Assembly: GCF_958450345.1 (NCBI RefSeq)
Contig: NC_088781.1
Span: forward strand, 120,788,431-120,852,430
Length of the DNA: 64,000 nucleotides
Source: Calliphora vicina
Taxonomy: Eukaryota; Arthropoda; Insecta; Diptera; Calliphoridae
Reading direction: 5' to 3'
Shown: positions 47,218-58,670 of the stretch, piece after piece
How positions within the stretch are numbered: position 1 is the first letter of the stretch
How the letters are laid out: every line of letters starts with the position of its first letter
Notes under the pieces: generated by a model
What the model was told of the DNA's origin: nothing
Databases searched by the model: none
The model's input: only the letters and a program-made list of their open reading frames with translations
Program-made: the position numbers and the translations under genes

Positions 47218-49932
47218 AATTGTTGATTTCTCCCACAGTGAAACGTTTTGAAATTGCTGCTTGAGTAGCTCCCAAATATTTTTCATGCTCTTGTTGAGTT
47301 TGTCAACAATCTTCATGGAGTAATGCCTCCTATTACACAGTGCAACAGTGAAAAAAACACACGATCATGACTGTATAGGTTCGACTCTACTACCAAAAGG
47401 TAGTAAACCCTATACTCAGTTTGTCCATTTTGGTGACCGATTTTTTTATGGGCCCCTAAATTTTCTGAAAATCAGTGGGGCGTGTAAAAAAGGTGTCATC
47501 AGTTTTTGGTTACCAGCTACTTCAGACTTTGTGATACGGCTTAACTTTATATGGCAATAATATAGCTAGGAGTCCGCCAAATAAATTTTGTTAAAATTTT
47601 TTTTGCAAAAATAGCATTTTTGTGCACTTTTGTTGAAAAAATATAGGAAGAAAAATTTATTTTTTTACTTTTTTTAGAATAACTTCCAGGGTCTCCTAAT
47701 TTTTCACTAAATTTGTAGCTACGGTAAAGTTGAATAACTCTTGGGAACATATCAATGCATTCTGAACGTGTCTAGTCACTCTAAATATCACATAAAGAAC
47801 ACTTTGTACCTTAACAATTTTCGTTTTTACTATTTTTTGACTCTAAAATAATGATTTTTTGTTAAAATAGTATGATCAAGTCCACACTTCTACGTTGTGC
47901 TGTATTATTTACTCGGATGAGGTGTTCGGAATGGGGATCAGTGGGTGGACCCTCAATGTCACACATTTAAAAAAAAAATCGCCAAAAATCCATTTATGAT
48001 CCGAATGATCTGAAATTTGAAATATAGATAGTCCTTGAGAAGGTCTATAAAAAATATGCATTTATCTGTAGATTATCTCTTTTAGTTCAAGAGATATTTA
48101 GATTTAATTTTTTTTTAAATTTTGCTCGATCTTTTTTTCGTATTTTATATATGATGGGCCTACGAAAGGTCGATATTTGTTTTTTATATATGACGTATAT
48201 TTGCGATAAAATTTTAATGAAAATAAAATGAACCTGATAACAATTATTTCGTCCCTATAAAAAGTTACACGCATCCAAATTTGAAACATCTTTTTATATA
48301 TTTCAACTTTGTATGCGTGTGTTTTTTAAGTTTTTTCCCAAAAAAGTCCCCATATTTTTCCTTTTATAAAAAATAATTTTCTTCGGGACTATATACATTT
48401 TTTTAAGATCTAGAGAGAGAACTTAAGACAAAAACGTATAAAGTAAAATTTTACTAATTTAAGCGGACATTGTACCCCCCAGCCCTATCCAAACTTGGCG
48501 AATTTCGAAACAAAATTTTAGGTTTGAGTAAAAAATTCTAAAAACGCAAAACACCAATCCTCACAAAATTGTCATATTTGTATAGCCCTATATGTTGTTA
48601 ATATACATACAGAACGTTTTTACTATCATACTGTAAATAACGTCAAAGTGGGCTATTTTCTAAAAAAAAACTCAGTTTTTGGAACACATTTTCCCCGTGT
48701 TAGGAATTTCGGTGTTTAAAAACAAATAATGGCAACATTAGTGATGCCATTTACTTAAGAACATTTAGATCTATATTACTTCCAAATTTTATTGTGATGT
48801 CTGTAACTGTTCAAATTTGGCATTAATTCAAAGTTTTTATTTTTCTTGATGGAAAATCACCATTTTGAAATATTTTTAGTTTTTAAGGTAAATGAAGTCC
48901 AAAAAAAAAACAAAATTAATTCATTTCACTAAAATGTCAATCTCCAAGTCATAAGGTTTCCACCGATATCAAAGACTTATATAAAAAGTTTATATTTACT
49001 CTTCAGAAGCTCCACAAATCTTGCCCACTTTCAAAAATTTTAAAGTTTTTTCATATTTTGCATCAAGACGGTCTTGTGTGATCAAGATTGGATAAAGTGA
49101 TGCGCCCGGATCATACCGATAATGATTTGAGCATTTTTCGTTATTCCAGCACAATAGAGAAATATACAGTCGAACATACATTTTTAACAAACAATTTTTG
49201 TTTTAGAGTCAAAAAATAGTAAAAAAAACTAAAATTTTTAAGCTACAAAGTGATTTTTGATAGTTATTTAGAGTACCTAGATATGTTTAGATTGCATTGA
49301 TATGTTCATAAGAGTTATTCAGATTTACCGTAGCTACAACTTTGCTGAAAATTGTTACTGAAAAATTAGGAGTCCCTGAAAGTTATTCTAAAAAAATTAA
49401 AAAAAAAATTTCTTCCTATATTTTTTCAACAAAAATGCACGAAAAAGCTATTTTTTGGAAAACAATTTTAACTAAATTTATTTGGTGGACTCTTAGCTAT
49501 ATTATTGCCATATAAAGTTAAGCCGTATCATAAAGTCTGAATTGGCTGTTGACCAAAAACTGATGACACCTTTTTTAGAGGCCCCACTGATTTTCAGAAA
49601 CTTTGGGGGCCCATAAAAAAAAATCGGTCACCAAAATGGACAAACTGAGTATAGGATTTTACTACCCTTTGGTAGTAGAGTCGAACCTATACTGTCATGA
49701 TCTTGTGTTTTTCCAAAAGTCTTCATTTGTTGCATAGTGTTATTGGTCGTCAAACTTTTTTGGCTGGCCTGAACTATATTTGTCTTCTGTGTCAAAATCT
49801 CTCGTTCGTTGAAACCGTAGAAACACATTCTCCATAAGCTTTGATAAGCAATCGATGAGCTTCAGCAGCACTTTTTTTCAAATTAAAGAAGTAAAGCAAA
49901 ATTTTCCACTTTGCTGGCATAGAATTCGACAT
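47218..49932 (-). pseudogene. mariner transposase N-terminus, split by a 2.4-kb transposon
   Basis: The minus strand from the ATG at 49932 reads MSNSMPAKWKILLYFFNLKK and SAAEAHRLLIKAYGE, the first helix-turn-helix of a mariner transposase. Then PKKFDDQ is reached at the edge of the inserted element. On the other side (47332 downward) the frame continues as EALLHEDC, then QTQQEHEKYLGATQAAIS and KRFTVGEIN, the second helix-turn-helix. Stops are present (two at the insertion site, one before QTQQ). The sequence ends near 47218 in unrelated DNA; the catalytic domain is absent. Confidence 0.85.
47336..49739 (+). mobile_element. 2404-bp CACTA/CMC-like non-autonomous transposon, unit 1
   Basis: The ends are CACAGTGCAACA at the left and the inverse of CACTATGCAACA at the right, extended by inverted repeats of about 0.53 kb (47336-47862 and 49198-49739). 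TTA flanks both sides (47333-47335 and 49740-49742). Deleting the unit and one TTA rejoins the mariner relic in frame, which confirms the boundaries. CAC ends with a 3-bp duplication fit the CACTA/Mirage/Chapaev superfamily; Transib also has CACWRTG ends but makes 5-bp duplications. The unit holds a 64-codon minus-strand frame (48996-49190) shared with unit 2 and no recognisable transposase. Confidence 0.8.
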
Positions 49933-51348
49933 TTTCGAAGCAAAATGTCGAATAGGTAAGTGAGAATAAACGACAGATATGTATCCTTCAAAATGACACG
50001 TAAGTTATTAAAAACAAAACTCTTGTTCAAAAGATACGCCATCTTTTGTAAATATTGCATGTTTAGGTCATACTCCCAACATATTTCTTTATTTATAACA
50101 ATTTTTATGCTGTTCATAAACAAAAATTCCAAATAGTTTTTTATCTGTTCTACAAAACTTTAATAATTGCTATAACTTCTTATTTTTGTTAACAAATGAA
50201 GTTTTTATGGATATAGATGATTTTGCTATAAAAATTGTAGATGTTTTTCTATCATAATATGTTCAAAAACTTCATATATTTTTTAGCATAAAAGCTTTAC
50301 GAACTCACCTAACCGCTTTCGCTTTACCACATATGTTTTTTATCATAAAAGCTTTACAAACTCACCTAACAGCTTTACCACATTTTTATCTAATATATTT
50401 TATTAATTCTTATAATTTCTAAAAGCTTTTGTTAACAAAAACTGCGTTTATGGATTTCTGGTTTAAAAATTGTTGATGCTTTCACAGCATATTTTGTTCA
50501 GAAACTCCATATAATTTAAGCAATAAAGTTTTACAAACTCACCTTACAGCTATCGCTTAAGCATTTTAACCCCCTAAAGAAACAAGATTTTTTTTTATTT
50601 TTATCCATATCTTGTGAATGTATTTTTATAAACATTTATTTCATTTAAGTTTCTCAGTTTTTATTTCATAATTTATTTATAATGATTTATGATTTATTGT
50701 TAATAACTAAGAGCTACTAAAAAGCACAATTAAAATGTTTTTTTGTTAAATTTATATTTACAAAATATAGAAAAATAAATTAAAAACTATTGGTTGCTTT
50801 TAAGATTAATAAATATTTTTCACAGAAATTTGTTTTGAATTTTTTATCTTTTTTTTCATTTTCATATTTGAAATATCAGGTTGTAGCGTTGTTTATATCA
50901 GGAGTTTATCAGAAAAAATATAATATTTATTATTAGAGTAGGTAGAGTTAAATAGAGATTTTATAATGTTTTTTGTTTTCTTTTAGATTTTAGATTGTTA
51001 AGTCTATATAACTAAACTAATAGTTTACATAACTAATAACTAACCTTAAGAAGCCTTAAATTGTTACATTTATATTGTAATTTAGAAATACTTTTAGGAT
51101 GTATTTTATTAGGTTTTTCTTTTTGTGTGTGTTTTTTTTCAAAAATAGTTTTTTTTTTCAAATAAAGGAATGAAATGAACACAACTTGCGAAATAGTGTT
51201 AGGGACTCATATAATGAATTTCGATGATCTTTTGTCACAAAATTAAGGAATTGTTTTCTTTAGTTCTTTTTTTCTCTAAATAATTTGTTTACAATAGTTT
51301 GTTTTTTTTAAGTAATAAGGTTAATGTATAAAATATATATATGTATAA
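49933..51348. other. AT-rich spacer between the two inverted units
   Basis: Apart from 5' mariner sequence at its left end it has no recognisable content except a local duplication near 50200-50560. Confidence 0.5.
50200..50565 (+). repeat. Diverged tandem duplication of about 240 bp
   Basis: ATAAAAGCTTTACGAACTCA with CCTAACCGCTTTCGC near 50288 recurs near 50347 and, more changed, near 50525. GTTTATGGATTTCTGG near 50447 echoes TTTTTATGGATATAGATG near 50203. Confidence 0.7.
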
Positions 51349-51351
51349 TTA

Positions 51352-53735
51352 CACTATGCAACAAATGAAGACTTTTGGAAAAACACAAGATCACGACAGT
51401 ATAGGTTCGACTCTACTACCAAGGGGTAGTAAAACCCTATACTCAGTTTGTCCATTTTGGTGACCGATTTTTTTTTATGGCCCCCCAAAGTTTCTGAAAA
51501 TCAGTTGGGCCTCTAAAAAAGGTGCCATCAGTTTTTGGTTAACAGTTAATTCAGACTTTGCGATACGGCTTAACTTTATATGGCAATAATATAGCTAAGA
51601 GCCCGCCAAATAAATTTTGTTAAAATTTGTTTCCAAAAAATAGCTTTTTCGTGCACTTTTAATGAAAAAATATAGGAAGAAATTTTTTTTTTTTACTTTT
51701 TTTAGAATAACTTCCAGGGACTCCTAATTTTTCAATAACAATATTTTGCAAAGTTGTAGCTACGGTAAATCTGAATAACTCTTGTGAACATATCAATGCA
51801 ATCCGAACATATCTAGGCATTCTAAATAGCTTTCAAAAACCATTTTGTAGCTTAAACATTTTATTTTTTTACTATTTTTTGACTATAAAACAAAATTTGT
51901 TTGTTAAAAATGTATGTTCGAGTGTATACTTGCGCTGGAATAACGAAGAATGGGCAAATAATTATCGGTATGATCCGGGCGTATCACTTTATCCAATCTT
52001 GATCACGCAAGACCGGCTTGATGCAAGATATGAAAAAACATCAAAATTTTTGAAACTGGGCAAGGTTTGTGGAGCTTCTGAAGAGTAAATATAAGCTTTT
52101 TATATAAGTTTTTGATATCGGTGGAAACCTTATGACTTGAAGATTGACATTTTAGTGAAATGAATTAATTTTGTGATTTTTCGGACGTCATTTACCTTAA
52201 ACACTAACAATATTATAAAATGGTGATTTTCCATCAAGAAAAATAAAAACTTTGAATTAATGCCAAATTTGAACAGTTACAGACATCACAATGAAATTTG
52301 GAAGTAATATAGATCTAAATGTTCTTAAGTCAATGGCATCACTAATGTTGCCATTCTTTGAAATTCCTAAAGCGGGAAAATGTGTTCGAAAAACTGAGTT
52401 TTTTTTTAAAAAATAGCCCACTTTGACGTTATTTACAGTATGATAGTAAAAACGTTTTGTACGTATATAAACAATATATAGGGGTATACAAATATGACGA
52501 GCTTTTGAGGATCGGTACTTTGCGTTTTTAGAATTTTTTACTCAAACCTAAAATTTTGTTTCAAAATTGGCCAAGTTTGGATAGGGCTGGGGGGTACAAT
52601 GTCCGCTTAAGTTAGTCAAGTTTTACTTTATACGTCTTTGCATTAAGTTATCTTTCCAGATCATAAAAAATGTGTATAGTCCCGAAGAAAATTAGTTTTT
52701 TATAAAACAGAAAATATGGGGACTTTTTTGGGAAAAAACTTAAAAAACACAAGCATACAAAATTGAAATATATAAAAAGATGCTTCAAGTTTGTATGCGT
52801 GTAACTTTTTATATTGTTATCAGGATTATTTTATTTTCTTTAGAAATTTATCGCAAATATACGTCATATATAGAAAACAAATTTCGACCTTTCGTAGTCC
52901 CATCATATATAAAATACAAAAAAAAGATCGAGCAAAATAAAAAAAAAAAAATTAAACCTAAATATCTCTTGAACTAAAAGAGATACCTACAGTTAAAAGC
53001 ATATTTTTGTAGACCTTCTCAAGGACTATCTACATTTTAAATTTCAGCTCATTCGGATCATAAATGGCTTTTTGGCGATTTTTTTTAAATGTGTGACATT
53101 GAGGGTCCACTCACTGATCCCCATTCCGAACACCTCAGCCGACTAAATAATACAGCACAATATAGAAGTGTGGACTTGATCATACTATTTTAACAAAAAA
53201 TCTTTGTTTTAGCGTCAAAAAGTAGTAAAAACGAAAATTGTTAAGGTACAAAGTGATCTTTATGTGCTATTTAGAGTGACTAGACACGTTCAGAATGCAT
53301 TGATATGTTCTCAAGAGTTGTTCAACTTTACCGTAGCTACAACTTTGCTAAATATTGCTAGTGAAAAATTAGGAGACCCTGGAAGTTATTCTAAAAAAAG
53401 TAAAAAAAAAAAATTTGTTTAATATATTTTTTCAACAAAAGTGCACGAAAAAACTATTTTTTGGAAAAAAATTGTAACAAAATTTATTTGGCGGAATCTT
53501 AGCTATATTAATGCCATATAAAGTTAAGCCGTATCACAAAGTCTGAATTAGCTGTTAACCAAAAACTGATGACACCTTTTTTAGAGGTCCAACTGATTTT
53601 CAGAAACTTTGAGGGCCCATAAAAAAAAATCGGTCACCAAAATGGACAAACTGAGTATAGGGTTTTAATACCCTTTGGTAGTAGAGTCGAACCTATATAG
53701 TCATGATCGTGTGTTTTTTTCACTGTTGCACTGTG
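51352..53735 (-). mobile_element. 2384-bp CACTA/CMC-like transposon, unit 2, inverted relative to unit 1
   Basis: The same element as at 47336-49739 in reverse orientation, with ends CACTATGCAACA and the inverse of CACAGTGCAACA. TTA lies on both sides (51349-51351 and 53736-53738). It keeps the 0.53-kb subterminal inverted repeats and the frame NYRYDPGVSLYPILITQDRL (51879-52088). The two units differ by many substitutions and small indels, so they are separate insertions or an old duplication, not a recent assembly echo. Confidence 0.8.
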
Positions 53736-53738
53736 TTA

Positions 53739-54269
53739 TTTTAAGGATAAATGTTGTTAGTGTTAATATATATATAGATTTAAATTATAATTGGTTTGTT
53801 AATTTTAGAATTATTATTATTAATTTTTTATTTTTTGGTTTTAAAAAGCTTTGTCTAATTAAAAATTGATTGACTATGGTTGGCGATTAATTAAAATATT
53901 TTCATAATTTTTATCATTTTATTTTGGTTTTCATTTGATATGTTAGGCTATTATTTTGTTTTATTTAATCAGCAGATTTGAAAATGTAAATTAACCCAGC
54001 AAAAACTTGTATTACCAAATAATGATTTAAAAAATCAATTAAAAATTAATTTATAAATAATGCAGTCATTGAAAACTAAGTTATTGAGCAAATACAGGTC
54101 ATTATCAAGTTATTACTGGGAAGTATTATTAAAATATCAGCCATGATTTTTACATAAAATCGAGTACAAAAACAACTATTACTCAATCATCAACTACTTC
54201 AAAATTCACATTGTCACGACATCTATACAAATAATCACTATTAAATTATAAAATAAAATAATCAAACAA
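53739..54269. other. Gene-free AT-rich DNA
   Basis: Nothing recognised. Confidence 0.5.
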
Positions 54270-56430
54270 AAATTAACACGATATCAAAATGGATTCACGG
54301 ATTTAAATTCGTATTCAAACATTCCAACGATTCTGGAATGAATCTTAAATTAAACTTCTAAAATTAAACGATTAAAACTCAAATTTACAACCTAAGGGAT
54401 CTTCAATTTAAACGAGTTCATTTTATCATTTTATTCTCAATTGAAAATTCTACTTCAAAACATTCACGATTAAACCTCAAATCAAACTTTAAAAATATAT
54501 CTTTAATTGCTAGTCAAGCAAGACTTCTGTAATATCTATAATCGAAACTTAATAAAAATCTGGGACTAACACATAAATTTTAATTATGTTTGACGTAGGA
54601 TATACAGACTCAAGTTGGATTTAAAAAACATTACAATTGAAACAAATTCAGCTTAAATTTATCCAGGATTGAAACTTTAAGTCGACTTCAAAAAGATCTT
54701 CGTTTAAAAATCTAATTCAACTTTAAAAGTTTTCTCAATAATTTCCACAACTGAAACTCTTGAATTTGACTCTACACAGCTCTAGGACTAAACCTCAAAT
54801 TAAACTCCATACTTATTTACACTTGAAACTCAAACATAGAAATAATTGTTGGAATTTAGCAATCAAAGGAGTCACAAATAATAATCAAATTCAGCATCGA
54901 AAAGAAACACCATTGGAATTAAAATTCAGCATCACCCACTATTGAAGTACCTGAAACAGTACCTCGAAGATGCATGATTAAAGTTAAAATCTAATAATGA
55001 AGTCAAAATTATCAATGACCAATGATAGAAGTTCAGCATCTCAAAGACAATCTATTCCAGCATCTTAAATAACCACGATTACAGCTAAATTCCATCATCT
55101 CAAAGACCCATTATTTCATCTAAATTCCAGCATATTAAATAACCATGATTGCACCTAAATTTCAGCATCTCAAAGTCCCACGATTGCAGTCAAATTCCAG
55201 CATCTTAAATAACCACTATTGCAGCTAAATTCCAGCAACTCAAAGACCCACGATTGTAGCTAAATTCCAGCATCTCAAAGACAAACGATTCGAGCGTCTT
55301 AAATTACCACGATTACAGCTAAATTCCAGCATCTCAAGGACCCATGATTGCAGCTCAATTCCAGCATCTCATAGACTCACGGTTGCAGCTAAATTCCAGC
55401 ATCTCAAAGACCCACAATTGCAGCTAAATTCCACCATCTCAAAGACAAACGATTCGAGCGTCTTAAATAACCACGATTGCACCTAAATTCCAGCATCTCA
55501 AAGACCCACGATTGCATCTAAATTCCAGCATCTTAAATAACCACGATTACAGCTAAATTCCAGCATCTTAAATAACCACGATTGCACCTAAATTCCAGCA
55601 TCTCAAAGACCCACGATTGCATCTAAATTCCAGCATCTTAAATAACCACGATTACAGCTAAATTCCAGCATCTTAAATAACCACGATTGCACCTAAATTC
55701 CAGCATCTCAAAGACCCACGATTGCATCTAAATTCCAGCATCTTAAATAACCACGATTGCACCTAAATTCCAGCATCTCAAAGACCCACGATTGCATCTA
55801 AATTCCAGCATCTTAAATAACCACGATTACAGCTAAATTCCAGCATCTTAAATAACCACGATTGCACCTAAATTCCAGCATCTTAAATAACCACGATTGC
55901 ACCTAAATTCCAGCATCTCAAAGACCCACGATTGCAACGAAATTCCAGCATCTCAAAGACCCACGATTGCAGCTAAATTCCAGCATATCAAAGACCCACG
56001 ATTGCAGATAAAATCCAGCTTATTGAAGATTCGCGATTGTAGCTTAAAGATTCAAGATTTGAGCTAAAATCCAGCTTCTTAAAGATCCGCGATTGCAGAT
56101 TAAAGACTCAAGATTTGAGATAAACTCCAGCTTCTTAAAGGACCGCGATTGCAGCTTAAAGATTCAGGATTTGAGCTAAAATCCAGCTTCTAAATATCCG
56201 CGATTGCAGCTTAAAGACTTAAGATTTGAGCTCAAATACCTTACCTTACAGATTCAAGATTTGAGCTAAAATCCAGCACCTTAAAGTTCCACCATTGCAG
56301 ATAAAATCCAAGATTTCAGCTAACATCCAGCTTCTTGAAGATACAACATCTAAAGCTAAAATACAACATCTTAAAGGAGACACTTTTGATGCAGAAATTT
56401 TGAATGTAAAATACCTACGAATGCGGCTAA
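54270..56430 (+). repeat. Minisatellite D, core CCACGATTGC, 35-bp unit with 105-bp higher order
   Basis: The regular part (55040-56030) is built from 35-bp units of CCACGATTGC followed by ANCTAAATTCCAGCATCTNA and AANNN. From about 55475 to 55920 three variants follow each other in a fixed order: an ACC unit ending CAAAGAC, an ATC unit ending TAAATAA, and an ACAGC unit ending TAAATAA. This makes a 105-bp trimer repeated about four times, with one shortened cycle. Left of 55040 the units are badly decayed; right of 56030 they change to CGCGATTGCAG with GATTCAAGATTTGAG. Confidence 0.92.
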
Positions 56431-56439
56431 ATTAGGCAT

Positions 56440-57740
56440 CTTATATATCAAAGAGGGAAGATAAAAGACCCATGATTGATGCTTAAATTGGTAGTCTATA
56501 CGACCCTCGATTGATGCTTAAATTGGGAGTCTAAACGACCCACGATTGATGCTTAAATTGGGAGTCTAAACGACCCACAATTAATGCTTAAATTGGGAGT
56601 CTAATCGACCCACGATTGATGCTTAAATTGGGAGTCTAAACGACCCACGATTGATGCTTAAATTGGGGGTCTATTCGACTCACGATTGATGTTTAAATTG
56701 AGAGTCTAAAAATTACACAATTGATGCTTAAATTTGTAGTCTAAACGACCCACGATTGATGATTAAATTGGTGGTCTAATCGACTCACGATTGATGCTTA
56801 AACTGGGAGTTTAATCGACTCACGATTGATGCTTAAATTGGGAGTCTAAACGACCCACGATTGATGCTTAAATTAAGAATCTAAAAGACCTATGATTAAT
56901 GCATAAATTGAGAGTATAAAAGACCCACGATTGATACTTAAATAGTTTAGACTATCACGATTAACGATACAATTGATGATACAAAATGATGCTGAAATTG
57001 AAAGTCTAAATGTCTCACGATTAAGATAAAATTTAGTATTAAAAATATCCGCGATTTATGCTTAGTATTATAGTTAGAAATACCCAGGATTTAAGACAAA
57101 AGTTCGCATTAAAAAGTCCCGCGATTGATGCCTAAATTTTGCATTAGAAATATTCATGATTGATGATTAAATTTAGAGTCCTATAAGATCTAGGATTGGT
57201 ACTTAATTGATAAAATATCCACTATTATAGATAAAATTTAATTATAATTACCCAGTATTGATTCTTAAATTTAGCATTAAAATAACCCATGATAACATGC
57301 TTAAATTTTGAGTCTAGCAGTCCTACTGTTGATACTTAAAATAATAGTCTAAAGACCCATGATTAAATGTAAAATCCCACATGTAAAAGACCCACGACTG
57401 ATGCTTAAATTCAAAGTCTAAAATAACCACTATTAAAGATAAATTCCATATATAAAAGACCCACGATAGGCGCTTAAATTCAGAGTCTAATATTACCACG
57501 ATTAAAGATAAATTCTCAAATGCAACTTCAAAAGAATCAAATTTAATACTTTAATAGAGATGAAGCTGAAATGCACCATCTAAAAGACGTACTATTTACT
57601 ATAAAATTCCACATCTAAAATGTCCACGATTGAAGTTAAAATATCACGATTGCGAAGAACTTCTATATAAAATTTTACATTTTAATTATACACAACTGAA
57701 GCTTAATTCTATATTATTTACGTTTAAAGCTGAAATTCAA
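56440..57740 (+). repeat. Minisatellite E, core CCCACGATTGATGCTTAAAT, 35-bp unit
   Basis: Units of GACCCACGATTGATGCTTAA plus ATTGGGAGTCTAAAC are regular at 56490-56960 and decay to the right. Same orientation and nearly the same period as arrays A and D, but the half outside the core differs. Confidence 0.9.
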
Positions 57741-58009
57741 CTTTTAAAATATATGAATATTTGGTTCATTTAAGTTAGGAAGCGCTAAAGTACATTTTAA
57801 ACTATTTAACTCATTTCCCAAATCTGCTGATCAAATAAATTAGTTTTTTTTAGAATAAAATTATTATTAACTTATTCATATAATATATATATTATAATAC
57901 TTCCGATAATTTATTGTATGCCAGATTAATAAAATTATTATTAATTTTAAACCATTCTTATTGATCAAGACTTATAGTTTTCTTAACATATTTGAGCAAA
58001 TGTTCATAT
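57741..58009. other. Short 3' flank of the GT92 gene
   Basis: AT-rich, with several possible AATAAA-like motifs on the minus strand. No other feature. Confidence 0.5.
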
Positions 58010-58015
58010 TTTATT
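58010..58015 (-). terminator. Candidate poly(A) signal of the GT92 gene
   Basis: AATAAA on the minus strand begins about 11 bases after the stop codon. This is very close to the stop; a further AATAAA near 57910-57917 is an alternative. Confidence 0.4.
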
Positions 58016-58025
58016 GCCTTACAAT

Positions 58026-58670
58026 TTAATGATACTCTAAACGTGCCCTAGATTGGCCTTTATCATCGATGAAAAATACTACCACTTTATGGGGTTTTTT
58101 CAACAAAAATGGATTCATTACTGTGGTCGTAGTTGAATCTTTCGTTGTTGTTCTTGTGGTTGCAATACTGGTGCTAGTGGTAGTTGAAGTAGAAGATGTA
58201 GCAGTAGTAGAAATACTGCTATTACTACTACTATTGCTACTACTATTATTAACGTTTATCGTTGTTTTATTCACTTTCGAAAGTTGACCAGCATTTGCTG
58301 TTCCATTCGTTAATTGAATTTTCGTTAGCATCGTTGTTATTGTTGTCGTTTTCATTTTCACTTGTTTATCTTTCAAGATTTCGTTGTCTTTTACCAATTT
58401 ATCAATTTTCTTATCTGCCGTACGTTTAATTAATTCATCATTCTTATTTACACTCTTATCATTTGTTACCTTTCTTATGATGGGTTTCATTTCCAGTTTT
58501 GGTGGAGGCGCTGGTTTGGGTATCGGTGGCAAGGGTGGCAAGTCACATTTATCTTTTAGATGACGATAAACACTATAGACACGTTCCACCAAACGATTAA
58601 CATATTTGGTGGCAGTACGATCAACCATAGAGGGAGCCTTTATACAATCATTGCCGCCAAATTCACAAAC
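58026..58670 (-). CDS. GT92 gene, last exon with low-complexity tail
   Basis: 215 codons with the stop. VCEFGGNDCIKAPSMVDRTA and NRLVERVYSVYRHLKDKC close the domain. Then comes a Pro-rich run (PPLPPIPKPAPPPKLEMKP), a Lys-rich helix-like stretch and a long Asn/Ser/Thr run. The protein ends NPFLLKKPHKVVVFFID followed by RARLEYH. The Ser/Thr run is encoded by short triplet repeats and may vary in length. Confidence 0.92.
   Translation of the reverse strand, partial: VCEFGGNDCIKAPSMVDRTATKYVNRLVERVYSVYRHLKDKCDLPPLPPIPKPAPPPKLEMKPIIRKVTNDKSVNKNDELIKRTADKKIDKLVKDNEILKDKQVKMKTTTITTMLTKIQLTNGTANAGQLSKVNKTTINVNNSSSNSSSNSSISTTATSSTSTTTSTSIATTRTTTKDSTTTTVMNPFLLKKPHKVVVFFIDDKGQSRARLEYH

Noticed and set aside
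47336..49739. Transib element (ends CACAGTG/CACTATG fit its CACWRTG rule)
   Set aside because: The duplication is 3 bp (TTA) with in-frame rejoining of the host mariner, whereas Transib makes 5 bp. CMC fits better, although no transposase is present to settle it.
47336..53735. One 6.4-kb foldback transposon instead of two units
   Set aside because: Each 2.4-kb unit has its own inverted ends and TTA duplication, and unit 1 alone interrupts the mariner frame.
55040..57000. CRISPR-like array
   Set aside because: The 35-bp units follow each other directly without unique spacers, in a eukaryotic context. It is a minisatellite.
58069..58287. Valine/leucine-rich open frame on the plus strand
   Set aside because: Antisense shadow of the Ser/Thr-rich tail of the GT92 gene.
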